NCBI GenBank assembly: GCA_964645985.1
Contig: CAZYCC010000096.1
Coordinates: forward strand, 1-6,134
From: CAZYCC01 sp964645985
Lineage (GTDB): Bacteria; Bacillota; Clostridia; Oscillospirales; CAG-272
Reading direction: 5' to 3'
Length of the DNA stretch: 6,134 bases
In this document: positions 1-5,876 of the stretch, one piece after another
How positions within the stretch are numbered: position 1 is the stretch's first letter
How the letters are laid out: each line of letters starts with the position of its first letter
Position numbers and translations under genes: made by a program
The notes under the pieces: model-generated
Databases searched by the model: none
The model's input: only the letters and a program-made list of their open reading frames with translations
Told to the model about the DNA's origin: nothing

Positions 1-74
1 CTTTCGGGAAAGAGCACTCCTCCGGAGGAGCGTGGTGGCAGTTCCCGCCACGAGAACTGTAGATACGGCTCGCG

Positions 75-412
75 GAAGTGGAAATGACCGCGCGGCAGTG
101 GGGGTTCCCGAAAACTACATCTTAGAGGTAGCAGTGGAAATGTCGACAGGGGCACTCGGGTTTCCCGAAAACTAAATTTAGAGACGGTAGTTCAGATTAC
201 GATAGAGGCACTTCGGTTCCCCAAAAACAACACCTAAGAGGTAGCAGTCGAAATCTCGACAAAGCGGAGTTACCCCCACACCCTCTCCCCCGAACAGGGC
301 AGTTCAGATTACGATAAAGACAGTGGGGTTTCCGCGAAAACTATATCCGGAACCGGCAGTGCAAATTACTGTAGATACAGTGCTGTTTCCTGAAAACAAA
401 ATTCCGATATGA
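75..412. repeat. Degenerate 55-57 nt tandem array, left (about six units)
   Basis: Units run 75-130, 131-186, 187-243, 244-298, 299-355 and 356-412. Most begin GCAGT and carry a CCGAAAACTA-like core near the middle. Two types alternate. Type A begins AGTSGAAAT followed by a TCGACA-like end (units 1, 2 and 4). Type B begins AGTTCAGATTACGATA (units 3 and 5). Unit 6 (AGTGCAAATTACTGTA) is closer to B. A diverged half unit precedes the array at about 33-74. The array looks less GC-rich than the genes. In the frame of units 5 and 6 it reads AVQITIKTVGFPRKLYPEP and then AVQITVDTVLFPENKIPI before a stop. Confidence 0.82.
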
Positions 413-451
413 GGCGAAACGCCTCACCGCAATGAGGCGGCAAAATGCCGC
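410..451 (-). repeat. Hairpin pair downstream of the DHHW gene
   Basis: TGAGGCG-AAA-CGCCTCA (410-426) and GCGGCA-AAA-TGCCGC (437-451) are perfect stems. A third, competing stem joins 421-426 to 433-438. They follow the DHHW stop on the minus strand and could stop or stabilise its mRNA, but the next thymine run is about eight bases beyond the last stem, so an intrinsic terminator is only possible. Confidence 0.6.
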
Positions 452-484
452 GCGAGGGAGATCACGCTCACCGCGATGAGGCGG
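423..484. repeat. 18-nt direct repeat spanning the DHHW stop codon
   Basis: CTCACCGCAATGAGGCGG (423-440) and CTCACCGCGATGAGGCGG (467-484) differ at one base, and each is followed by an AAAA-containing imperfect palindrome. The second copy contains the TGA stop (468-470) and the last codons of the DHHW gene. Confidence 0.75.
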
Positions 485-1691
485 AAAAGTTTCGCGCGGA
501 GCGCAAGACCACCCCCACGCTGGTATCGCGCGCAAAGTTGGCGCTCTCGTAGAGAAAGAGCAGCGCGTCGGGGGCGGTCTCGTCGGCAAGATCGCGCAGA
601 TTGCCGCGGAAATAGCGCGGGTCGACGAGGACGACGCGGCGATAGTGGCGCGCGAGCAGCGGCGCCATCGCGTTAGCAAAGGAATCCTTAATTACAAGCA
701 GCGTCCCCGCGTCCTTCGGCAAGCTCTCGTTCTCAAGTGAAACGACGCCGGGATTGCCGCCGAGGAAATAGGCGTACTTATCCTTTTTTTGTAGCGCCGC
801 CTCATCGAAGAGCGGGATCTCCGCAAGCGGAGCGCCCGCAAACCCGCTCCCAGCGGAAACCTTTATGCGCGAGAAATCGCCCGCCGGGCGCGCGACCTCA
901 TCTCGCGGGAGCGCGGGCAGCAGCACCTTCGCCGCGAGCGTCCCGGAAAAGTCTCGCGTGACCGTGACCGCTTCCCCCGCGCCATCGAGAGGCGATAGAC
1001 CGAGCGCGCGGCAGAGCGCGGGGTAGGCGGCGGCGACCCCGCGCGCCGTCCAGTGGTGGTCGGTGCGATAATACAGCGAGCCGGAGCCCTTCGCGCTCGT
1101 TAGATCCGGCAGCAAATCAATGACCACGGCGCGATCGTCCAAAACCTCGCGCGCCTCTTTCCGCAGGACCTCCCCGTCGAAGACGCGCGCGGGGCGCGGC
1201 AGCCCCTCCGGGTAAACCTCTCCCGCCTCGGGCACGAGCGCGAAAACGCAGGGCGGCGCCTCCTCCCCGAGGGCGTCAAGATAATCGGCGAGCGCGGCGA
1301 GCGTCGTCTGCGCGCGGGCGGGCGGGATGTCGTCGGTCTTTTCGTAGAGGCGAATCGCTCCGCCCTCGCGCCCGATGTACGCGCCGTCGAGATCCCGCCG
1401 CCCGAACGCGACCTTCGTGAGCGAGGCGACCCCCGTCAGCGCGTCGCGCGCGGGGAACTGATCGCAGGTGAAGTCGGCGAAGTCCTCCTGAAAGCTGCCG
1501 GACGTTATCGTCGCCAGGCTCGGCGCGGGGCGGGTCATGAGGACGCGGTTCTCGTTCTCGGAGAAGGTCTCCTGCTCGCCGAAAAGCAGCCATGCCCCCG
1601 CCCCGCCGAGCAGCAGCGCGAACAAAACGACAAGCCAAAGGCCGGAAAGAGATCGATCTTTGCGCATAAGAATAGAAAAAAGAGTAAGCAC
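468..1691 (-). CDS. DHHW-family (SGNH-hydrolase-like) membrane-anchored protein
   Basis: The 407-residue protein has a basic start, then one hydrophobic segment at about residues 18-37, which should act as a signal anchor with the rest outside the membrane. Family hallmarks in order: SENENR (44-49), FQEDFADF followed by DQFPARD (67-83), YYRTDHHW (207-214, giving the family its name), KDSFAN (335-340) and DPRYF (358-361). This is the DHHW family, related to SGNH hydrolases and AlgJ/AlgX. Such proteins are often encoded beside MBOAT acyltransferases and are thought to help O-acylate exported polysaccharide; no MBOAT gene is in this window, so the substrate is unknown. The start is uncertain: GTG at 1691 has only a weak GGCAGG nearby, and ATG at 1667 (MRKDRS) has no Shine-Dalgarno but gives a more typical N-terminus. 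The last codons and the stop lie in a repeat copy (467-484), so the C-terminal tail may be recently acquired. Confidence 0.86.
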   Translation of the reverse strand: MLTLFSILMRKDRSLSGLWLVVLFALLLGGAGAWLLFGEQETFSENENRVLMTRPAPSLATITSGSFQEDFADFTCDQFPARDALTGVASLTKVAFGRRDLDGAYIGREGGAIRLYEKTDDIPPARAQTTLAALADYLDALGEEAPPCVFALVPEAGEVYPEGLPRPARVFDGEVLRKEAREVLDDRAVVIDLLPDLTSAKGSGSLYYRTDHHWTARGVAAAYPALCRALGLSPLDGAGEAVTVTRDFSGTLAAKVLLPALPRDEVARPAGDFSRIKVSAGSGFAGAPLAEIPLFDEAALQKKDKYAYFLGGNPGVVSLENESLPKDAGTLLVIKDSFANAMAPLLARHYRRVVLVDPRYFRGNLRDLADETAPDALLFLYESANFARDTSVGVVLRSARNFSASSR

Positions 1692-2490
1692 GCCTGCCGC
1701 TCACGGCATAGACGCCGCTCGCGAGTGCGACGCGGCTCGATGGCGTGCCGGATTGTAAGAGCGAGAGAGCTGCGGCGGCGAGGCGGATCACCGGGGCGAG
1801 GCGCGCCCACGGCGAGAACGGTCCCCTCGGTCTTCCGTGAGGTTACCCCGCGAGGGCGTCGCCAAAACGGCGGGAGCTGCCGCAGAATTTTCGCGAGGCC
1901 CCGCGCGAGATCGTCGCTTTTCAAAACCGTCGGCGGGAGCGATTTTTGCTACTATCGCGCGGTGATTTCGATTTGTGATTGTCAAAACCGATTCCTGCGG
2001 GGGCTTTGTCTCGGTCGCCCTTTTCGCGCGTATCTGTCGTTCAATTTATCGCGGCGCGCGCAACGGGCGCGGTTGTGCTTCCCGATAAAGCAAGCCCGGC
2101 GCGGATTTTGCCCGGGATAGCCCTCTCGCGCATTTCTGCCGCAGTCTCCCCCGCGCGAGTGCCCGCGCGATTTGAGCTTCCCCGCAATATCGCGCAGTTT
2201 TTGCACGAGAGAATCTTCTGCGCGAATCCCCCGCCAAAGCGCTCTTTGCCGCGAGAGGCAGGTTTTGCGCAGCTCCCGCGCGGGCGGTATTTTTCCTCGC
2301 CGTTTCTCCGTGAGTGTCCGCGCGGAAGGTGAGACCTTCGCCCCGACGCGCTCGGTTCCGCGTGGGGATTTTGCCGGAAAATGAGCCGGTCCCGCGAACC
2401 GGTTCCGCGCGAAGGCGATTCGCCGCGCGGGGAAAAGCGGTTTCCGGCTCGCGCGGGGCGATTTCCGCTGCGAGCGGCGCACCCGCGCTC
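1692..2490. other. 800-bp gap between rsmG and the DHHW gene without a convincing gene
   Basis: All frames here give arginine-, proline- and serine-rich translations with no family motif and no Shine-Dalgarno, which is typical of non-coding GC-rich DNA. CGCG-rich strings recur throughout. A bulged palindrome lies at 2405-2430 (CCGCGC with GCGCGG, then GGCG with CGCC around ATT). No 57-nt repeat unit is visible here, unlike the gaps at the two ends of the window. A minus-strand TTGACA at 1985-1980 has no -10 box at a workable distance. Confidence 0.5.
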
Positions 2491-3489
2491 TTACTCCCGC
2501 TTAACGCGGCGGCGGGGGTAGGCGGAGGGGGTGTGGCAGACCTTGCGCACGAGGATTAGCAGGCGCTCCATGCCGGAAAGGGTAGTCCGCACGACGCGCT
2601 CGACCCGCCCGCCGCATTCAAGAATGCGCGGCATCGCCGCCTCCAGCTCCTGCTCGCCACGGCCTCCCTTCATCGCCAAAAACAGCCCGCCGACGCGCGC
2701 GAGGGGCAGGCACCATTCTGAGAGAACATCGAGCTGCGCGACAGCCCGCGCGATCACGACATCGAAGCGCTCGCGGTATGCGGGGTCGCGCCCCGCCTCC
2801 TCGGCGCGCGCGGTCAGCGTCTTCACGTTCGGCAGATCGAGGGCCGCGGCGGTCTCGGCGACGAAGCGCGTCTTCTTCGCGACGCTATCGAGCGCGGTGA
2901 TGCGCAAATCCTCGCGCACGAGGGCGAGCGGGAGAGTCGGGAAACCCGCGCCGCAGCCGACATCGAGCAGGAGCGCGTCTTGCGGCAGATAAGGCAGAAT
3001 CTTCAGGCTGTCTGCGTAGTGTTTGAGGCAGATGTCGCCCGGCGTGCGAATGCCGGTCAGGTTGACGCGCTCATTGCCGCGCGTAAGCAGCCGCGTCAGC
3101 TCGGCGAATCGGTGCGGGAGCGGCGGCAGCGAGTAGTCAAAGAGATCCTCGGCGCGCATACACCGCTCGAAAATCAGCTCAAAGTCACTGTCCGAGATGT
3201 CCTCCAGCCGCCGCCCCGATCTTCTCGTTTCAGGGGCGGCAGACGAGCCACCCGCGCGCGGGCGGGCGGTGTCGCGGCGGGAACCCGCGCGGCGAACACC
3301 GGAGCGGCGGGTGTCGCGCGCGCCGCTGTTATCGAGGGCGACGTTTCCGGTGAAACTCACGGGGGAGGCGCCAATCTCGGGGGGATATTCGACGGCATCG
3401 CCGCGCGCGGCATTATCGGTGACCTCGCCGGCGCTTTCTTTGTCACAATCGAGCGCACCGTTCTCGTCGCGCTGCGCAAAGGAAGTCAT
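2491..3489 (-). CDS. rsmG: 16S rRNA (guanine-527-N7) methyltransferase RsmG
   Basis: RsmG transfers a methyl group from S-adenosylmethionine to N7 of G527 (E. coli numbering) in 16S rRNA, in the cytoplasm. The catalytic region fits well: RVNLTGIR (141-148), KHYADSLKI (156-164), the SAM loop DVGCGAGFP (176-184), ALDSVAKKTRF (199-209), IARAVAQLDVLSEW (246-259) and AMKGG (272-276). The loop continues FPT where most relatives have FPG. The protein has 332 residues, against about 207 in E. coli and commonly 210-240. The excess is N-terminal: residues 1-95 are low complexity, acidic at first (about 1-40) and then arginine-rich (about 58-95), and look disordered. ATG at 3489 lacks a Shine-Dalgarno; the only other standard start seen before the core is GTG at codon 44, also without one. 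The usual partner mnmG is absent. The enzyme call is firm and the start is not. Confidence 0.93.
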   Translation of the reverse strand: MTSFAQRDENGALDCDKESAGEVTDNAARGDAVEYPPEIGASPVSFTGNVALDNSGARDTRRSGVRRAGSRRDTARPRAGGSSAAPETRRSGRRLEDISDSDFELIFERCMRAEDLFDYSLPPLPHRFAELTRLLTRGNERVNLTGIRTPGDICLKHYADSLKILPYLPQDALLLDVGCGAGFPTLPLALVREDLRITALDSVAKKTRFVAETAAALDLPNVKTLTARAEEAGRDPAYRERFDVVIARAVAQLDVLSEWCLPLARVGGLFLAMKGGRGEQELEAAMPRILECGGRVERVVRTTLSGMERLLILVRKVCHTPSAYPRRRVKRE

Positions 3490-3971
3490 ATGGTACTCAA
3501 ATCGGAGGAGAAATGTTACTTTTTGTAATTTTTATAAAAAAGAAAACCGCTCGCCGCTCGCCGCCGCATTCCCGCGCGAGCGCGGTCGCCGAAGACGAGA
3601 CCCCCTGCGAGCCACCGCGCCCGAGAGAACGCGCGCAATCGACACGCTCGGGAAACTCCCGCGCGAGACAAAGCTCGTGCGCCGCCTCCCCGAGCAACGC
3701 CTGCCGCGGGGGCAGCGAGCTGCGCCGCGCGATCGTTCCACCTATCGCAGAGGCGGCGCAAAGAAGAGGCATGGCGAGAACCCGCATGCGCTTATCCCAT
3801 CGGTCAAACCGCCCGCGAGAAATGCTGCCGCGCCACGGGCAAAGCCATCCTTCCCGCAACGCGCCGCGCCCGTTGCCGAGGCGAACCCACCGGCGCCGCA
3901 GCGCGGTGAGCACGAAGCGCACCTCTCTCGCGATATAAAAGGGGTCGGCGCTTTCGCGTACCGAAGCGCGC
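3490..3971. other. 480-bp gap between pfkA and rsmG without a convincing gene
   Basis: The gap is GC-rich. One minus-strand frame from ATG 3787 to a stop at 3497 (96 codons) begins like a signal peptide (MRVLAMPLLCAASAIGG) but has no Shine-Dalgarno, then becomes arginine- and serine-rich and runs straight through the terminator, so I do not call it. On the plus strand GGAGGAG (3504-3510) lies two bases before an ATG at 3513, but the 141-codon frame behind it is low-complexity Arg/Pro/Ser. An AT-rich stretch at 3514-3546 precedes rsmG and may carry its promoter; no clear hexamers are seen. Confidence 0.5.
3532..3582 (-). terminator. Probable intrinsic terminator between pfkA and rsmG
   Basis: On the minus strand GCGAGCG... 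pairs as CGCTCGC (from 3582-3576) with GCGAGCG (3554-3548, or a second copy at 3561-3555), with a GC-rich loop. A thymine-rich run, GGTTTTCTTTTTT, follows directly. The two tandem copies of the downstream arm allow alternative stems. It would end transcripts from pfkA or from the gap and set rsmG apart as its own unit. Confidence 0.55.
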
Positions 3972-5024
3972 TTAGCGCGAGATGCTGAGCGCGAGCTCGT
4001 AGAGGTTCGCGAAGTCCTTCTTTTTCTTGGAGACGGCGGCGCGCATACGTGCGACATCCTCCTCGCCGTAGCGGTCGAGCTCGTGCCGATCGAGGCAGTC
4101 GCGGTAGAGGTGCTCGAGGGTCGCCGCGAACTCGATGTCCTCGGCGAAAATGTCCTCGCCGCGCATACAGACGACCATGTTGCTCTTCCCCTCGAGCAGC
4201 AGCCGCACCGCCGCGACACCCATCCGCGACGCGACAACGCGGTCTCGCAGAGAGGGGCTGCCTCCGCGCACGACATGACCGAGGCGCGTGAAGCGCGTCT
4301 CGATGCCGGTGCGCTCCTGGATAGTCGAGGTGATCGCCTGCGCGTAGCCGCGCACCCCCTCCGACACCATAATAATGTAGTTGCGTTTGCCGCGCTCGCG
4401 CCCGTAGCGGATCTCCTGGAACATCCGCTCCTCGCTGATCGGCAGCTCGTTGACGACGATCTGCGACGCGCCGGTCGCAAGGCCGACGTTGAGTGCGATG
4501 TAGCCCGAGTTGCGCCCCATAATCTCGACGACATTGCAGCGGAAGTGGCTCTCGCAGGTGTCGCGCAGGCGGTCGACCATCTCGATCGCCGTGTTCATCG
4601 CGGTGTCATAGCCGATTGTGTAGTCGGTGACGGCGATGTCGTTGTCGATGGTGCCGGGCACGCCGATGCAGGGGATGCCGCGGCGCGTGAGGTCTGTCGC
4701 TCCGCGGAAGGTGCCGTCTCCTCCGATGGCGATGATGCCCTCGATGCCGTTCTCGCGGCAGACCGCGACCGCCTTCGCCATCCCCTCCTCGGTCTTGAAC
4801 TCCTCGCTGCGCGCGGTGTAGAGCACCGTGCCGCCGTGGTTCATGATGTTGGAGACGTCGCGCATTCCGAACGGCTTGACGTTGCCCTCGATGAGGCCCT
4901 TGTAGCCCTCGTAGATCGCCATGACGTTGAGGCCGTTCTCGATCGCGTGCCGCGTGACGGCGCGCACGCAGGCGTTCATCCCGGGCGAGTCCCCGCCCGA
5001 GGTCAGGATACCAATGGTTTGCAT
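3972..5024 (-). CDS. pfkA: ATP-dependent 6-phosphofructokinase
   Basis: PfkA phosphorylates fructose 6-phosphate to fructose 1,6-bisphosphate with ATP, the committed step of glycolysis, in the cytoplasm. Numbering matches the E. coli enzyme almost exactly: TSGGDSPGMNA (8-18), R72, GGDGT (101-105), PGTIDND (123-129) with the catalytic D127, R162, MGR (169-171), E222, and RLGHVVRGGSP (247-257) with H250 and R253. G104 and G124 are the residues expected for ATP use; pyrophosphate-dependent enzymes carry Asp and Lys there. Effector-site residues R21, R25, R154 and K213 are present, so allosteric control is plausible. At 350 residues it is about 30 longer than E. coli PfkA; the excess is a charged C-terminal tail (about 318-350). 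The ATG follows a strong GAGGTGA. No pyruvate kinase or other glycolytic gene is adjacent. Confidence 0.97.
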   Translation of the reverse strand: MQTIGILTSGGDSPGMNACVRAVTRHAIENGLNVMAIYEGYKGLIEGNVKPFGMRDVSNIMNHGGTVLYTARSEEFKTEEGMAKAVAVCRENGIEGIIAIGGDGTFRGATDLTRRGIPCIGVPGTIDNDIAVTDYTIGYDTAMNTAIEMVDRLRDTCESHFRCNVVEIMGRNSGYIALNVGLATGASQIVVNELPISEERMFQEIRYGRERGKRNYIIMVSEGVRGYAQAITSTIQERTGIETRFTRLGHVVRGGSPSLRDRVVASRMGVAAVRLLLEGKSNMVVCMRGEDIFAEDIEFAATLEHLYRDCLDRHELDRYGEEDVARMRAAVSKKKKDFANLYELALSISR

Positions 5025-5027
5025 AAA

Positions 5028-5034
5028 TCACCTC
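5028..5034 (-). promoter_or_regulatory. Shine-Dalgarno of pfkA
   Basis: On the minus strand GAGGTGA precedes the ATG at 5024 by a few bases. It is a near-full match to the 16S anti-Shine-Dalgarno and fixes the pfkA start. It is also the only strong ribosome binding site in front of any of the three genes. Confidence 0.85.
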
Positions 5035-5160
5035 GAAAAGGAGATAGGATTAGGATTCGCTGCGCCTGTTTGAAGCACGCGCAGCGTGCCGCAAATCACC
5101 AAATCGCTGCAGTTTTAGTAAAATATGTTTTCGCGCCGCGCGCGAATCCGTTTGCGGGGA
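5035..5160 (-). promoter_or_regulatory. pfkA leader: AT-rich island and a small hairpin
   Basis: An AT-rich island at 5113-5131 stands out in GC-rich surroundings and is the likeliest place for the pfkA promoter, but I find no convincing -35/-10 pair in it. Between it and the gene lies a perfect 6-bp stem with a GCA loop (GCACGC at 5075-5080, GCGTGC at 5084-5089). It belongs to the class of triloop hairpins seen through the intergenic DNA and may simply be repeat-derived. No riboswitch is recognised. Confidence 0.3.
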
Positions 5161-5188
5161 AAGAAATTCCTCAACGCGGGTGAACGGA

Positions 5189-5245
5189 GCAGTGCCAAAT
5201 CGCGACGATGAGCACATCCCTGCCCGAAAACACATCCTCCCGCGA
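5189..5245. repeat. Isolated diverged 57-nt unit upstream of pfkA
   Basis: This stretch starts GCAGTGCCAAATCGCGACGA and contains CCCGAAAACA at the position of the core in other units. It aligns best with left unit 6 (356-412). It reads AVPNRDDEHIPARKHILPR in the unit frame. It is the copy closest to a gene start. Confidence 0.5.
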
Positions 5246-5267
5246 GGGGGTTCACGCGAGGGAGTGT

Positions 5268-5446
5268 GGCGCGCAAAACCGCCTCGCGAGCAAAATTTGC
5301 CCTCGGCAAATTTTGCTCGCGAGGCGTGACGGACGTGTGCCCCTCGCGTCCCGCAGGGGCGCGAGGGCGGGCGCGATGCGCCCGTGCCACGCGGAGCGTG
5401 GCGGCAAACGCCCGTCACCCGCGCGGAGCGCGGGGTTTTGCGCGCC
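5268..5446. repeat. 179-nt nested multi-branch palindrome
   Basis: The outer stem is GGCGCGCAAAACC (5268-5280) with GGTTTTGCGCGCC (5434-5446), 13 bp and perfect. Inside it, with no base left over at the junction, come three branches. The first is a perfect 21-bp stem with a CTC loop (5281-5301 with 5305-5325). The second is a 16-position stem with 14 pairs (5326-5341 with 5403-5418). The third is a 6-bp stem with a GGA loop (5419-5424 with 5428-5433). The second branch encloses three more stems of 7 bp: 5342-5348 with 5360-5366, 5368-5374 with 5378-5384 (loop GAT), and 5386-5392 with 5396-5402 (loop GGA). About 150 of 179 bases are paired. It could be a structured RNA, a DNA cruciform, or the result of repeated insertion of hairpin elements; the sequence alone does not decide. 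Confidence 0.85.
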
Positions 5447-5480
5447 CGCCGCGTACCGGGGTAGTAGAGGGGGAAAACAA

Positions 5481-5576
5481 GCGGCACTAACCTATCCACA
5501 ACACCCTATCTACGAGGGAGCAGTGAAAATTACGATGGAGGCAGTTACCTACACGAAACACCCATCCCCCGAAGGG
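5481..5576. repeat. One and a half diverged copies of the 57-nt unit
   Basis: Positions 5520-5576 form a full-length unit that starts GCAGTGAAAATTACGATG and reads AVKITMEAVTYTKHPSPEG in the unit frame. Positions 5481-5519 match the second half of a preceding unit. The copies are more diverged than those in the two large arrays but keep the AV-x-I-T start. Confidence 0.6.
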
Positions 5577-5694
5577 CAGGGATTTGTTCGCTTCAGACAA
5601 TCCTATCAATCTCTTTGTGCTTCCCCGCGTCACGAATCTACTTCGCTTAGAGGAACACACCCCGCTCACCGAAACAGTTCGTTATGTGGGGGAT
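5577..5694. other. Unassigned stretch between repeat units and hairpins
   Basis: About 120 bp of mixed composition, with no open frame, hairpin or repeat unit that I can support. It separates the 57-nt units at 5481-5576 from the hairpin series starting at 5695. Confidence 0.4.
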
Positions 5695-5721
5695 CCAAGG
5701 GGGAGCGCAGCTCCCCCTTGG
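5695..5721. repeat. Perfect 12-bp hairpin, GCA loop
   Basis: CCAAGGGGGAGC and GCTCCCCCTTGG flank a GCA loop. No thymine run follows on either strand, so it does not look like a terminator. Its outer CCAAGG/CCTTGG ends recur in the next hairpin. Confidence 0.85.
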
Positions 5722-5731
5722 TGGGAAACAT

Positions 5732-5773
5732 CCAAGGAAGTGGCAACAGGGGGGCACAGCCCCCCATCCTTGG
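5732..5773. repeat. Two-part palindrome with CCAAGGA/TCCTTGG ends
   Basis: An inner stem GGGGGGC-ACA-GCCCCCC (5749-5765) lies inside outer arms CCAAGGA (5732-5738) and TCCTTGG (5767-5773), with ten unpaired bases on the left side only. The outer arms echo those of the hairpin at 5695-5721, so the two may be diverged copies of one element. Confidence 0.75.
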
Positions 5774-5799
5774 CCGCTTCTCGAGAGAGCCGGGGGAGG

Positions 5800-5817
5800 G
5801 CTCTTTCGGGAAAGAGC
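5800..5817. repeat. Perfect 8-bp hairpin opening the composite repeat
   Basis: GCTCTTTC and GAAAGAGC are separated by GG. All but its first three bases reappear at positions 1-15, so it is part of the composite repeat rather than a local terminator; no thymine run follows. Confidence 0.75.
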
Positions 5818-5876
5818 ACTCCTCGGGGACCCCGTGGTTGCGGCTCCCGCCACGAAAATAGTAGGTGCGGCACGGA

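Larger units (their letters stand above)
1..460. repeat. Left copy of the composite intergenic repeat
   Basis: This block aligns with 5803-6104 at a constant offset of 5802 over its first 180 bases. Shared landmarks are the TTTCGGGAAA hairpin half at 2-11, an 18-nt identity ending CCGCGCG (77-94 and 5879-5896) and a 27-nt identity (151-177 and 5953-5979). Its order is: hairpin, the 14-nt palindrome CTCCTCCGGAGGAG (17-30), a CGTGG...CCACG stem (31-52), the tandem array (75-412), then hairpins at 410-451. It begins in mid-hairpin at the window edge, so it continues to the left. It lies directly beyond the stop of the DHHW gene. Confidence 0.85.

Noticed and set aside
75..412. CRISPR array
   Set aside because: The period is constant but the whole unit is related from copy to copy; there are no unique spacers, short conserved repeats or cas genes.
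1980..1985. Minus-strand TTGACA as a promoter for the DHHW gene
   Set aside because: The only -10-like hexamer, GATAGT, is 23 bases away; nothing suitable lies at 16-18 bases.
1982..2482. 166-codon minus-strand frame in the 800-bp gap
   Set aside because: Extremely arginine-rich from end to end with no hydrophobic core or motif; no Shine-Dalgarno.
3497..3787. 96-codon minus-strand frame with a signal-peptide-like start after pfkA
   Set aside because: No Shine-Dalgarno, composition becomes low complexity, and the frame reads through a probable terminator.
3197..3988. 263-codon plus-strand frame over rsmG and the gap
   Set aside because: Low-complexity Arg/Pro/Ala translation, no ribosome binding site, and it lies opposite the clearly coding part of rsmG's open frame.
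4083..5183. 366-codon open frame on the plus strand opposite pfkA
   Set aside because: It mirrors the codon pattern of pfkA, has no family motif and is rich in D/R/A/V as antisense frames in GC-rich genes are.
5208..5861. 217-codon plus-strand frame through the repeat region
   Set aside because: It reads across the nested palindrome, repeat units and hairpins; openness is a by-product of GC content.
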